Assembly (NCBI RefSeq): GCF_009296265.1
Contig: NZ_WBJS01000010.1
Span: 1-64,000, forward strand
Reading direction: 5' to 3'
Source: Thioclava sp. JE_KL1
Lineage (GTDB): Bacteria > Pseudomonadota > Alphaproteobacteria > Rhodobacterales > Rhodobacteraceae
Length of the DNA stretch: 64,000 nucleotides
Shown: piece by piece, positions 43,546 through 52,358 of the stretch
Layout: each line of letters opens with the position of its first letter
Position numbering within the stretch: position 1 is the first letter of the stretch
Program-made: the position numbers and the translations under genes
The notes under the pieces: generated by a model
Seen by the model: only the letters and a program-made list of their open reading frames with translations
Told to the model about the DNA's origin: nothing
Databases searched by the model: none

Positions 43546-44802
43546 TCAGTAGATCGTCAGCGCTGGCACGTATGAGATCAGCGCCAGCACGAGGATCGCC
43601 ACGAGGTAGAAAGGCGCCAGCGAACGCACCACCTCCATCACGCCAACCCGTGCGATCGCGGCTGAGATGAACAACGTCGTCCCTACAGGCGGTGTATAAA
43701 GACCGATCGACAGGTTCACGACCATCATCAGGCCAAGCTGCACCGGATCGAGACCGATCGTATGCCCGATCGTCACGAAGAGCGGCCCAAGCAGCAGCAC
43801 CGCTGCGGGCAGATCGAGGAACGCGCCCACGATCAACATCACCACGTTCAGCGCGAGGATCACCAGCCAGCGCTCCTGAATGGTCGCAGCCACCCATGCG
43901 GCGAGCTCTTGCGGCACGCGCTCTGCGGTCAGCAGCCACTGGATCGTGGAGGATGCCATGATAATGAACATGACCGCGCCGGTCATCATCGCCGTGTCGA
44001 CCACCGCTTCCCACAGGGATTTCGGGTTGAGGTCACGGTAGATGACACCGCTTACCAAAAGGGCATATGCGACCGCCATGACGCTGACCTCGGTCGGGGT
44101 CGCCACGCCGAAGCGTAGGGTGCCGATCACGAAGACGGGCATCAGCAGGGCCGGGATCGCGCTGAAGATCTGGCTGCGGAAGGCGGAAAAGCCTCCTTCC
44201 AGCGGCGAGCGCGGCAGATTGCGGCGGCGCGCCACGATCGCGACGGCGATGAACATGCCGACACCCAGCATCACCCCGGGCAGAATACCCGCCACGAACA
44301 GGTTGATGATCGAGGTTCCCGAGACCAGCCCATACAGAATGAGCGGGATCGACGGCGGGATCAGCACCGATACGGTCGAGGAGGCAGAGTTGATCGCCCC
44401 CGAGAAACCGCCCGGGTAGCCCTCGGCTTTCTGCACCGGGATCAGCGCGTTGCCCATCGCGGTTGCATCCGCGACGGCCGAGCCCGAGACACCGCCGAAC
44501 ATCACCGATCCGAGGATCGAAACCTGCCCGAGGCCGCCCTTGAAATTCCCCACGACCAGACGCGCGATATTCACCAGATAGGTGCCGAACCGCCCCGCCA
44601 TCATCAGGTTGCCGGCAAGGATAAAGAACGGCACCGCGAGCATCGGAAAGCTTTGGGTGGGCGTGTAGAGACGCTGAACGATGACCGCCAGCGGCTTGTG
44701 GTCGAGCCACAGCGCAGCGGCGACGCCGCCCAGCATCGCATGTGCCACCGGCACGGCAAGCGCGAGCAGCACGAAGAAGACGAAGATCATGACACCGGCC
44801 AT
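43546..44802 (-). CDS. dctM: TRAP transporter large membrane subunit (DctM)
   Basis: A 418-residue hydrophobic protein with 10-12 helices. Typical DctM stretches are VPFFILAGNLMMAGRFGTYL near residue 55, GSVMFGGVSGSAVADATAMG near 100 and SSASTVSVLIPPSIPLILYG near 140. It drives Na+-coupled import with the small subunit and DctP. It is the last gene of the minus-strand unit that starts with the split transketolase. Confidence 0.93.
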   Translation of the reverse strand: MAGVMIFVFFVLLALAVPVAHAMLGGVAAALWLDHKPLAVIVQRLYTPTQSFPMLAVPFFILAGNLMMAGRFGTYLVNIARLVVGNFKGGLGQVSILGSVMFGGVSGSAVADATAMGNALIPVQKAEGYPGGFSGAINSASSTVSVLIPPSIPLILYGLVSGTSIINLFVAGILPGVMLGVGMFIAVAIVARRRNLPRSPLEGGFSAFRSQIFSAIPALLMPVFVIGTLRFGVATPTEVSVMAVAYALLVSGVIYRDLNPKSLWEAVVDTAMMTGAVMFIIMASSTIQWLLTAERVPQELAAWVAATIQERWLVILALNVVMLIVGAFLDLPAAVLLLGPLFVTIGHTIGLDPVQLGLMMVVNLSIGLYTPPVGTTLFISAAIARVGVMEVVRSLAPFYLVAILVLALISYVPALTIY

Positions 44803-44813
44803 TGCGGGTCTCC

Positions 44814-45392
44814 TCAGCTCAGGCTTGCATGGGCGGGATCGTCATCCATCACGGATTTGCCCCCCAGCAGCAACACGATGTCGAGCGCGGCGATGATGGC
44901 CATCGCTCCGAATGAATAGACCATGCTGGAATAGCCCCAGATCGCCTTGACCCCGAGCGTGGACAGCGTCTGGAAGGTCGAGGCGCGCAGGATCGGCTGG
45001 CTTGACCAGAGGACCGAGATGGAAATCACGATGATCGCGGCTTCGACAAACAGCATGAAGGCGCGCCGAACCCGGGCTCCGGCCAACTCCGGCAGCAGGG
45101 TGATCGCGATGTTGCGCGAGCGCGCGGTGGCGATGACGATGCCGCCAGCCACGAGCCACGGCAGCAGGATCGCATGGATTTCATAGGCCCACGGGATGCC
45201 CTTGCCGGCCCCGTAGCGCAGGATCACGTTTGTCAAAAGCGCCACGAACAGCACCGAAAGCGTGCCCGCAGCGATCAGCTTTCCCGACCATTCCAGCAGG
45301 TCGATCACGCCTTGCGCGAGGCGCAGGAAGGGGCGCGTACGCCCCCTCCCTTCGCCTGATCCCGCGGCGTCGCTGCGGTCAGAGTCGATCAT
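44814..45392 (-). CDS. dctQ: TRAP transporter small membrane subunit (DctQ)
   Basis: A 192-residue protein with four predicted helices. NVILRYGAGKGIPWAYEIHA near residue 55 is the DctQ signature. Its ATG overlaps the end of dctP by 4 bases, and dctM starts 11 bases on. Confidence 0.9.
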   Translation of the reverse strand: MIDSDRSDAAGSGEGRGRTRPFLRLAQGVIDLLEWSGKLIAAGTLSVLFVALLTNVILRYGAGKGIPWAYEIHAILLPWLVAGGIVIATARSRNIAITLLPELAGARVRRAFMLFVEAAIIVISISVLWSSQPILRASTFQTLSTLGVKAIWGYSSMVYSFGAMAIIAALDIVLLLGGKSVMDDDPAHASLS

Positions 45393-46363
45393 TCCAGCCC
45401 CGCAGCCTTTTTGAGTTCGGCGACCGTATCGGGGTAGTCCTTGGCGTATTTGTCATAGACCGATTTGGTCGCCTCAATATAGGCCGCGCGGTCCGCCTCA
45501 GCGAACTTGGCGCCGTCTGCCTCCATCTTCGGCATCAGCTCCTTGTCCGCCTTGAGCGACATGTCGCGTTCCATCGCGCCCGCTTCCGAGGTCGCCTTGA
45601 GCGCGCAATCCTGTGTCGCCTTATCAAGGCCTTCCCACCACGACAGGCTGGCCACGACCGGGGTGCTTTCATACTTGTGCCCGGTCATCGTGATGTAGGG
45701 CGTGATCTCCTGCAGCTTGGCCGAGTTGATGTTGGTCAGCGGGTTTTCCTGACCGTCGAACACGCCCGATTGCAGCGCCGAGGGCAGCTCGGACCACGCC
45801 AGCGGCGCGGGCGATGCGCCGAGCGCGTCGAAGATGTCGATCGTCATCTGATCCGGCGGGGTGCGGATTTTCAGGCCCTTGAGGTCGGCAGGCTCTTTGA
45901 CGAACTTGTTGACCGTGGTGATGTTGCGAATGCCGTTATCCCAGAAGCCAAGGATCTTGAGCCCGGCTTTCTGTGCGTCCGCGTCGAGCGAGTCGCCCAC
46001 CGGCCCGTCGAGCACTTTCCACGCGGTCGGCAGATCCTTGAACAGGAAGGGCAGGCCCAGCAGGCCGATCTGCGGCACGATCTGCGCCATCGGACCCTGG
46101 CTGTTGGCCGTGACCTGAATCACGCCCGCCGCGGTCGAGGTCAGCATCTCAGAGTCGTCGCCCATCGTGGCCGAGGCCGCGACGTTCACCGTATCCTTGC
46201 CGTCGGTGCACTGGGTAAAGATTTCAGCCCATTTTTCCGCCGCGATGTAGCGCGGGTTTCCAGGGTTCGCACCATGCGCGAAGATCACTTCGTCAGCCTG
46301 CGCCGAAGAGGCCCCTGCAAGGGCCGTCGCGCCGAGAAGTGCGATGGTCAACATAGATTTCAT
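45389..46363 (-). CDS. dctP: TRAP transporter solute-binding protein (DctP)
   Basis: A 324-residue periplasmic protein with a signal peptide (residues 1-23, ending SSAQA). The mature start is DEVIFAHGANPGNPRYIAAE. The family helix with the substrate-contacting Arg is in LKGLKIRTPPDQMTIDIF, and the later Asn/Gln-rich FDGQENPLTNINSAKLQE is also typical. The substrate is not known from sequence; the neighbours suggest a small sugar or polyol. A hairpin separates it from the upstream dehydrogenase. Confidence 0.9.
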   Translation of the reverse strand: MKSMLTIALLGATALAGASSAQADEVIFAHGANPGNPRYIAAEKWAEIFTQCTDGKDTVNVAASATMGDDSEMLTSTAAGVIQVTANSQGPMAQIVPQIGLLGLPFLFKDLPTAWKVLDGPVGDSLDADAQKAGLKILGFWDNGIRNITTVNKFVKEPADLKGLKIRTPPDQMTIDIFDALGASPAPLAWSELPSALQSGVFDGQENPLTNINSAKLQEITPYITMTGHKYESTPVVASLSWWEGLDKATQDCALKATSEAGAMERDMSLKADKELMPKMEADGAKFAEADRAAYIEATKSVYDKYAKDYPDTVAELKKAAGLE

Positions 46364-46427
46364 TGGTCTCTCTCCCGATTGGTTCGGACGGTCTCCTCAC
46401 CGTCCCGCCGGATTGGCTCCGGCTTCA

Positions 46428-46453
46428 TCCGGCCCACCTCACTGCGGGCCGGA
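46428..46453 (-). other. Intercistronic hairpin before dctP
   Basis: TCCGGCCC and GGGCCGGA pair perfectly across a 10-base loop, in the 143-base gap between the dehydrogenase and dctP. It may act as a 5' stabiliser for the dctP message. Confidence 0.5.
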
Positions 46454-46506
46454 GATTAGTTGCCTTGCGGTCAGGCACAACCGCGAACAGGCGTTATTCG
46501 GTCGGC

Positions 46507-47262
46507 CTAGTGAATGAGCGAGCCGCCATTCACGTCGACTTCGGTGCCGGTGCAGTAGGCCGAGAGGTCAGAGGCAAGGAACAGCGCGCAACCAGCAACA
46601 TCCTCTGCCGTGCCCGCGCGTCCCATCGGAATTCCGGCGAGGACTTGCGTGCGCATCTCTTCTGTCAGCTTGCCTGCGGTGATGTCGGTGGCGATGAAGC
46701 CCGGGCACAGCGCGTTCACGCGCACGCCGTCGGGGGCAAGCTCGCGCGCCGAGGCCTTGGTCAGCCCCAGCACGCCCGCCTTCGCCGCCGAATAGTGCGG
46801 GCCACCGAAGATGCCGCCGCCGCGCTGCGCGGAAACCGAGGACAGGTTCACGATCGAACCGGTCTTGCGCTCGCGGAAATGCGGAGTCAGCGCCTGCGTC
46901 ATGTAGAGCGTGCCACGCAGGCTCACATCGGTCACCGCGTCGTAATTCTCCGGCATGATGTCCATGAGCTTGAGCGGCTGGGTGATGCCCGCGTTGTTCA
47001 CGAGGATATCCACCGCGCCCCATTTCGCGATCAGCTCGTCCGCGGCGGCCTGACAGGCAGCCTTGTCGACGACGTTGCAGGCAAGCCCGACATGCCCCTC
47101 GCCGGGCAGATCGGCGGCAGCGGCAGCGGCCTGATCCGCGTCGAGGTCGAGGATCGCCACGGTCGCGCCATGCTGTGCGAAAAGCGTCGCCGTCGCCTTG
47201 CCGAGCCCGCGGGGGCTGGCCGCCCCGGTCACGATGGCAAATTTACCGTCCAGAAGTCCCAT
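46507..47262 (-). CDS. Short-chain dehydrogenase/reductase
   Basis: A 251-residue classical SDR. The cofactor motif TGAASPRGLGKATA is near residue 12, with DLDAD after strand 2 suggesting NAD rather than NADP. NNAG, the catalytic Ser (NLSSVSAQ), Tyr-x3-Lys (YSAAKAG) and the C-terminal GTEVDVNGGSLIH are intact. Between the split transketolase and the TRAP genes it most likely oxidises or reduces the imported polyol or sugar. Confidence 0.88.
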   Translation of the reverse strand: MGLLDGKFAIVTGAASPRGLGKATATLFAQHGATVAILDLDADQAAAAAADLPGEGHVGLACNVVDKAACQAAADELIAKWGAVDILVNNAGITQPLKLMDIMPENYDAVTDVSLRGTLYMTQALTPHFRERKTGSIVNLSSVSAQRGGGIFGGPHYSAAKAGVLGLTKASARELAPDGVRVNALCPGFIATDITAGKLTEEMRTQVLAGIPMGRAGTAEDVAGCALFLASDLSAYCTGTEVDVNGGSLIH

Positions 47263-47295
47263 TGTGTTCCTTTCTTGGTGTCGTTGGCGCGGCGC

Positions 47296-48324
47296 TCAGA
47301 GCCAGCCGCGGATCTGTTGGGCGATCTTCGCGGTGCTCAGGCCATAGAGGTCATGAAGCGTGGGCAGCGCGCCCGCTTCGAGAAATTGGTCGGGCAGCGC
47401 GATCTGGCGGAAAGCCGGCGTCACCCCTGCGCGCAGGAGCGAGCGGGCAACCGCTTCGCCCAGTCCGCCGACTTCGGAGTGGTTCTCGGCGGTGACGAGA
47501 AGTCGGCCCTTGCCTGCCTCGGCGAGGATCGTCTCGGTATCGAGTGGCTTGATCGTCGGGCAGTGCAGAACGGCGACGTCGATCCCGTCCTTGGCCAGCA
47601 ACTCCGCCGCGTCGAGCGCGCGCATGGTCATGATCCCCGAGGAGACCACCAAAACGTCGCGCCCCTCGCGGATCATCTGCGCGCGGCCCAGCTCGAACTG
47701 GTAGTCGGGCCGATAGCGGGTGATCACCGATGGCACCTTGCCCCGCAGAAGCCGGGCATAGACCGGTCCGTCATGAGCGATCATCGCAGGCACCATCTGC
47801 GCGACATCGGTCGCGTCACAGGGATCGAGAATGGTCAGGTTGGGCAAACCGCGGAAGATCGCGAGATCCTCGGTCGCCTGATGGCTGGGCCCGTAGCCCG
47901 TGGTCAGGCCCGGCAGACCGCAGACGATCTTGACCGGCAGGTTCTCCTCCGCGATCGCCATGCAGATGAAGTCATAGGCCCGGCGCGAGGCAAAGACCGA
48001 GTAGGTCGTCGCAAAGGGAATGAAGCCCTCATGCGCCATCCCGGCAGCGGCCGACATCAGAAGCTGCTCGGCCATGCCCATCTGATAGAAACGGTCGGGA
48101 TAAGCCTGCGCGAAGACATGCAGATCGGTATATTTCGCCAGATCCGCCGTCAGGCCGACGATGCGGGCATCATCCTTCGCGGCCTCGACCAGCGCATGCC
48201 CGAAGGGGGCCGCGACGGTGTCATAGCCTTCCGCCGCCAGCGACGCGATCATCGCGCTCGTCGCGACCTTCGTTTCGGGCACGCGGCGGGGTTCGTATTT
48301 GCGGGCACGGGCTGCGGCGGTCAT
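47296..48324 (-). CDS. Transketolase, C-terminal subunit
   Basis: A 342-residue protein with the pyrimidine-binding and C-terminal domains of transketolase. It includes FYQMGMAEQLLMSAAAGMAHEG with the conserved catalytic Glu, and LPGLTTGYGPSHQATEDLAI. I start at MTAAARARKYEPR, overlapping the N-subunit gene by 4 bases. Two-gene transketolases are often dedicated to special pathways (apulose 4-phosphate and sulfosugar transketolases are known examples). Confidence 0.88.
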   Translation of the reverse strand: MTAAARARKYEPRRVPETKVATSAMIASLAAEGYDTVAAPFGHALVEAAKDDARIVGLTADLAKYTDLHVFAQAYPDRFYQMGMAEQLLMSAAAGMAHEGFIPFATTYSVFASRRAYDFICMAIAEENLPVKIVCGLPGLTTGYGPSHQATEDLAIFRGLPNLTILDPCDATDVAQMVPAMIAHDGPVYARLLRGKVPSVITRYRPDYQFELGRAQMIREGRDVLVVSSGIMTMRALDAAELLAKDGIDVAVLHCPTIKPLDTETILAEAGKGRLLVTAENHSEVGGLGEAVARSLLRAGVTPAFRQIALPDQFLEAGALPTLHDLYGLSTAKIAQQIRGWL

Positions 48325-49172
48325 GCGGGCACCTCTGCGTCTAGAATGTCCAGTGCGCGCGTCCACTCATCGGGCTCGACGCGGACGAAATGGGTGATCT
48401 CGCGCTCTTCGAGAAACGGCACGCCCTTGCACATCTTGGTATTGCAGATGATCACGCGGGGCTTTGGCTCGGGGCAGGTGCGGGCAGCGTCAAAGGCCGC
48501 GACCAGCGCATCGAGGTCATTGCCGTCGACTTCCTGCGCGTGCCAGCCAAAGGCCTCCCATTTCGGTGCCTCGGCCCCGACGGCGAGCGCGTCACGGGTC
48601 GGGCCATCGGCCTGCTGATTGTTGAAATCGACGATGCAGATCAGGTTGCTCAGACGGTGCTGGGTGGCCGACATCACGGCCTCCCAGGTCGAGCCTTCGC
48701 CCAGTTCGCCATCGGACATCAGGTTGTAGACGAACTGATCGCCGCCCTTCGCCTTCAGCCCGAGCGCCATGCCGACCGCGATGCCCAGCCCATGGCCGAG
48801 GCTTCCGCCGGTGATCTCCATCCCCGGCGTGTAAGAGGCCATGCCCGACATCGGCATCCGCGAGTCGTCCATCCCGTAAGTGCCGATCTCGTCCTCGGGC
48901 AGGATGCCCGCCTCGATCAGCGCGGCATAAAGCGCGATCGCATAGTGGCCGATCGACAGCAGGAAGCGATCGCGACCTTCCCATTCGGGATCGTCGGCGC
49001 GCAGATTCAATGCGTGGAAGTAAGAGGTCGCGAGAACGTCAGCCACACCAAGCGCCTGACCGACATAGCCCTGTCCCTGGACTTCGCCCATCTGGAGGGC
49101 TTTGCGACGGATGCCCCAGGCGCGGCGCGCCAACGAGACGTTCGACCGCAGATTTGCGGTAAGTTCTGGCAT
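48321..49172 (-). CDS. Transketolase, N-terminal (TPP-binding) subunit
   Basis: A 283-residue subunit carrying the diphosphate-binding half. It has ITGGSLGHGLGIAVGMALG and the TPP motif MSDGELGEGSTWEA with DFNNQQADG downstream. The start MPELTANLRSNV follows GGGGAGGAA. With the next gene it forms a complete enzyme. The window already has a full-length tkt, so this pair probably has a different substrate. It is the first gene of the minus unit, divergent from the isomerase gene. Confidence 0.9.
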   Translation of the reverse strand: MPELTANLRSNVSLARRAWGIRRKALQMGEVQGQGYVGQALGVADVLATSYFHALNLRADDPEWEGRDRFLLSIGHYAIALYAALIEAGILPEDEIGTYGMDDSRMPMSGMASYTPGMEITGGSLGHGLGIAVGMALGLKAKGGDQFVYNLMSDGELGEGSTWEAVMSATQHRLSNLICIVDFNNQQADGPTRDALAVGAEAPKWEAFGWHAQEVDGNDLDALVAAFDAARTCPEPKPRVIICNTKMCKGVPFLEEREITHFVRVEPDEWTRALDILDAEVPA

Positions 49173-49399
49173 GGTTCCTCCCCTGCGGCGATCCTCCATC
49201 AGCCGCATCCTGCCCAGAACACTGCCGCGAGGAGCGCTCCAAAAAAAGAAAGGAAACTTAAACTCGTTGTTAGTATTTCTTCACAACTTCCCGGCTGGTT
49301 TTGATGTCCGAGCGGTGGCTTCCCCGCTACTCCTGTTGGGGAAGCTCTGCGCGCTACACTGAGGAGGTCGTGTGCAGAGCATGACTACGGGAGGACATC
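49173..49399. promoter_or_regulatory. Divergent promoter region with an A-rich block
   Basis: This 227-base gap separates the split transketolase (minus) and the isomerase-kinase unit (plus). An A-rich block at 49241-49264 (AAAAAAAGAAAGGAAACTTA) resembles the block upstream of eryA more loosely. The two divergent units are thus likely to be co-regulated, possibly by the same DeoR-type protein. Confidence 0.4.
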
Positions 49400-50218
49400 A
49401 TGAAACTGGGTTTGGGCAGTTACGCCTATCGCTGGTCCATCGGGATCAAGGATCAGATCCCCTCTAAGCCGCTGACGGCATTCGACCTTTTGGATCGTGC
49501 GGAAGCGCTCGGACTTGAGGTCGTGCAATATGCGGACAACATGCCGCTGGACCGTTACACTGCGGACGATCATCACAAGCTCTACGAGATCGCCCAACAA
49601 AAGGGCCTTCAACTCGAGCTGGGAACGCAATGTTTCGATGCCGATGAAGTCGACCGCTATATCGAGATCGGCCAGCGCCTTCATTCGAAGATCATGCGCG
49701 TGGCCCTCGATGCCGAGGACAGCCATATGCCGGTGGCCGAGCTGGCCGAGCAATTGCGCCCGCGGGTCGATCGTGCGCGTGCCGCAGGCATGAAAATCGC
49801 GATCGAGAACCACTTCAACTATCCCAGCCCGCGTATGGTCGAGCTACTGGAGGCGGTCGGCGACGATCACCTCGGGGTCTGTCTCGACGTGGCGAATTCG
49901 ATCTGTGCAAACGAGTGGCCCGAAGAGACGATCAGCCTTTTGGCGCCTTGGACGATCAATCTGCACCTGAAGGATTACGAGATCACGCCCGACCCCTATG
50001 GCGTCGGTTTCCGCATCCACGGCGTGCCCTTAGGCACGGGCCGCGCGCCGATCGCGTGGACCCTCGACCAGCTGGCGCATTGCCCCGCCGACATGAGCGT
50101 CATCCTCGAACATTGGCTGATGCTGGAGAGTGACGGCCTCGAAGCGGCGATCGCCAAGGAACAGCCGTGGATCGAACAGACCACCGCAGCCGCGAAAACT
50201 TTTACCGAGGGGCGCTGA
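49400..50218 (+). CDS. Sugar isomerase/epimerase (xylose-isomerase-like TIM barrel)
   Basis: A 272-residue TIM-barrel protein with probable metal ligands Glu (KIAIENHFN, near 135), Asp (VCLDVANS, near 160), His (INLHLKDYE, near 190) and Glu (VILEHWLM, near 238). The family isomerises or epimerises sugars or sugar phosphates. It shares no close resemblance with eryC in its motifs. GGGAGG precedes the ATG, and the kinase follows after one base, so it probably produces or modifies the ketose that the kinase phosphorylates. Confidence 0.82.
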   Translation: MKLGLGSYAYRWSIGIKDQIPSKPLTAFDLLDRAEALGLEVVQYADNMPLDRYTADDHHKLYEIAQQKGLQLELGTQCFDADEVDRYIEIGQRLHSKIMRVALDAEDSHMPVAELAEQLRPRVDRARAAGMKIAIENHFNYPSPRMVELLEAVGDDHLGVCLDVANSICANEWPEETISLLAPWTINLHLKDYEITPDPYGVGFRIHGVPLGTGRAPIAWTLDQLAHCPADMSVILEHWLMLESDGLEAAIAKEQPWIEQTTAAAKTFTEGR

Positions 50219-50219
50219 G

Positions 50220-51962
50220 ATGACCGACGACATTCGCACCAAGAAACTGATGAACGCGCCCGAGGACATCATCCCCGAGGCGATCGAAGGGATGCTTTCC
50301 GCCCATCCCGACCTGCTGACCGTCGAGGGTGCCACGCGCCGCGCGATCGTGGCCAAGGACGGCCCGCGCGACGGCAAGGTGGGCATCATCATCGGTGGCG
50401 GTTCGGGGCACGAACCGGCCTTTGCGGGCTATGTCGGGCGCGGCCTGGCGGATGCGGCGGCGGTCGGGAACGTCTTTGCCTCGCCCTCGCCCGAGCACAT
50501 CATGGATGCCGCGCGCGCGGTCGAAGGGGGCGCGGGCGTGATGTTCCTCTATGGGAATTACACCGGCGACGTGATGAATTTCGACATGGCCGCCGAGGAA
50601 TGCGAGGGGATGGGTATTCCCGCCCGCTCGGTTCAGGTCACCGATGACGTGGCCTCGGCGCCCAAGGGCCGCGAAAAAGAAAGACGCGGCATCGCCGGGG
50701 ATTTCTTCGTCTTCAAGATCGCGGGCGCTGCCGCCGAGGCCGGTCGCGATCTCGAAGCCTGCTATGCCGCAGCACAGCACGCCAATGACAATTGCCGCTC
50801 GATGGGCGTCGCGCTGAGCGCGTGCTCCTTGCCCCAGACCGGCAAGCTGAATTTCGACCTCGGCCCGCGCGAGATGGAAATCGGCATGGGTATCCATGGT
50901 GAACCGGGCATGCGTCGCGGCCATCTCGAAAGCGCCGATGCGGTGAGCGACGAGCTGATGCAGGCCATCCTGACCGACATGGAGCTGGGCAAGGGCGACG
51001 AGGTCGCGGTACTGGTCAACGGGCTGGGCGCAACTGGGCCGCTGGAGCTTTACATTCTGCACCGCCGGATCGCGCAGATTCTTGGCGAGCGCGACGTGAA
51101 AATCCACCATAGCTGGGTCGGGGAATACTGCACCTCTCTCGAAATGGCCGGGGCTTCGGTCACGCTGCTCAAGCTCGACGACGACCTCAAGACGCTGCTC
51201 GATATGCCGTGCCGGACGCCTGCACTCACGGTCGCCGGAAGCCTCGAGCCGGTGGGCAAGCGCACCCGCCGCACTCATGCCGCCGCCTCCAGCACGAGCG
51301 GGATCGAGCGGTCTGACCTTGCTATCGACGGCCCCGTCACCCCCGAGCGTTTCCGCCAGATGATGCTGGCGATTGCAGATGCGATCCACGCGAACCGCGA
51401 CTGGCTGTCGGAGCTCGACGGGGTCATCGGGGATGGCGATCACGGCGTCACGATGGATATCGGCTGGACCGCTGTGCGCAAGGAGCTGAAAGACCCGACG
51501 GATGAAACCGTGTCCGAGACCTGCGCGCGCATGGCCAAGGCGTTTCTCGACGCGGTCGGCGCGTCTTCCGGGCCACTTTATGCGACCGCCTTCCGCAAGG
51601 CGGGCGAGGCTGTGTCCGATCGGCTCAACCTCGATGCCGGTGCGATGGTCGCGTGGATCGAAGGGATTTGCGCAGGCATCCAGTCGCGCGGTGGCGCACA
51701 GGTCGGCGATAAGACGATGATCGACGCATGGGTTCCGGCGGTGGCTAAAGCGCGCGAGACCCTGCAATCGGGCGGTGACGTGATCGCCTGCCTCGAGGCG
51801 GCCTGCGCTGGCGCAAAAAACGGCCGCGACTACACCGCTGAAATCGAAAGCCGCCGGGGCCGGTCAGCCAAACTGGGAGAACGCTCTGTCGGGCACATGG
51901 ACCCGGGCGCGGCCTCGGCTCATGTCATGCTGGTCGCGATGACCGAGGCCCTGCGCGATTGA
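50220..51962 (+). CDS. Fused DhaK-DhaL dihydroxyacetone-type kinase
   Basis: A 580-residue ATP-dependent kinase with DhaK (about 1-340) and DhaL (about 370-580) in one chain. DhaK has GGGSGHEPAFAGYVG and GMGIHGEPGMRR with the His that binds the keto group covalently. DhaL has DGVIGDGDHGVTMDIG for Mg-ATP and AGAKNGRDYTAEIESRRGR. Such single-chain kinases act on dihydroxyacetone and on erythrulose. Given the context a four- or five-carbon ketose is more likely than dihydroxyacetone, by inference. Confidence 0.9.
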   Translation: MTDDIRTKKLMNAPEDIIPEAIEGMLSAHPDLLTVEGATRRAIVAKDGPRDGKVGIIIGGGSGHEPAFAGYVGRGLADAAAVGNVFASPSPEHIMDAARAVEGGAGVMFLYGNYTGDVMNFDMAAEECEGMGIPARSVQVTDDVASAPKGREKERRGIAGDFFVFKIAGAAAEAGRDLEACYAAAQHANDNCRSMGVALSACSLPQTGKLNFDLGPREMEIGMGIHGEPGMRRGHLESADAVSDELMQAILTDMELGKGDEVAVLVNGLGATGPLELYILHRRIAQILGERDVKIHHSWVGEYCTSLEMAGASVTLLKLDDDLKTLLDMPCRTPALTVAGSLEPVGKRTRRTHAAASSTSGIERSDLAIDGPVTPERFRQMMLAIADAIHANRDWLSELDGVIGDGDHGVTMDIGWTAVRKELKDPTDETVSETCARMAKAFLDAVGASSGPLYATAFRKAGEAVSDRLNLDAGAMVAWIEGICAGIQSRGGAQVGDKTMIDAWVPAVAKARETLQSGGDVIACLEAACAGAKNGRDYTAEIESRRGRSAKLGERSVGHMDPGAASAHVMLVAMTEALRD

Positions 51963-51969
51963 TCATGAT

Positions 51970-51993
51970 CGGGGCGCTCTCAAGGGCGCCCCG
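51970..51993 (+). terminator. Hairpin after the kinase gene
   Basis: CGGGGCGC and GCGCCCCG pair over 8 bp with an 8-base loop, 7 bases after the stop. It lacks a T-tract. Confidence 0.5.
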
Positions 51994-52308
51994 CCCGTCA
52001 TCGCGTTCAATGTCCGAAATCCCCGGTTTCGGATAGTCCCGTTTGCGAGGGTCACATCACCACCACTACGATTTCGTGGGCGAGGTTGTCGCAACCAGCG
52101 GCGCGGAGCGCGCTTTCCCGTAAAGACCGTCTGCGAGTATGGCGAAGCCATCCGCTATGATCGCGGCGTTTTCCGCCTCATTCCAGTCCGCTGCCGCTAC
52201 GGCGCCAGGTTACGATTGGGCATCTGAAATGTCAGCCGGAAAACCCGGAAACCGGGGTTGGTTCTGGAAACCAACCTGCAATGCAGTGTTCCGAATTTCG
52301 GCTGAATA
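51994..52308. other. Non-coding stretch with inverted repeats, probable genomic debris
   Basis: No convincing gene is visible. Short inverted repeats include TCCGAAAT/GTTTCGGA (about 52014-52034) and GGTTGGTTCT/AACCAACC (about 52255-52275). Short open frames have no recognisable product. Together with the tRNA fragment and SDR remnant downstream it looks like an eroded junction. Confidence 0.5.
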
Positions 52309-52358
52309 GTGGAGGCGAGTACCGGAATCGAACCGGTGTACACGGATTTGCAATCCGC
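52309..52358 (-). pseudogene. tRNA-Cys(GCA) 3' fragment, possible attachment-site scar
   Basis: Read on the minus strand, about 50 bases match the 3' half of a tRNA-Cys: anticodon stem-loop GCGGATTGCAAATCCGT with anticodon GCA, T arm CCGGTTCGATTCCGG and acceptor end ACTCGCCTCCA with encoded CCA. The D arm and 5' acceptor strand are missing; upstream sequence is AT-richer and cannot pair with the acceptor. This is how an attachment site left by a tRNA-targeting integrative element looks. No integrase gene is nearby. Confidence 0.8.

Noticed and set aside
46363-48618. 751-codon plus-strand open frame opposite the SDR and split transketolase
   Set aside because: Mirror of three well-supported minus-strand genes; no coherent domain is visible.
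43546-51962. Calling the TRAP/transketolase set the known apiose pathway
   Set aside because: A two-gene transketolase alone is not enough; the described apulose kinase is not, to my knowledge, of the DhaK-DhaL type, so I kept the substrate open.
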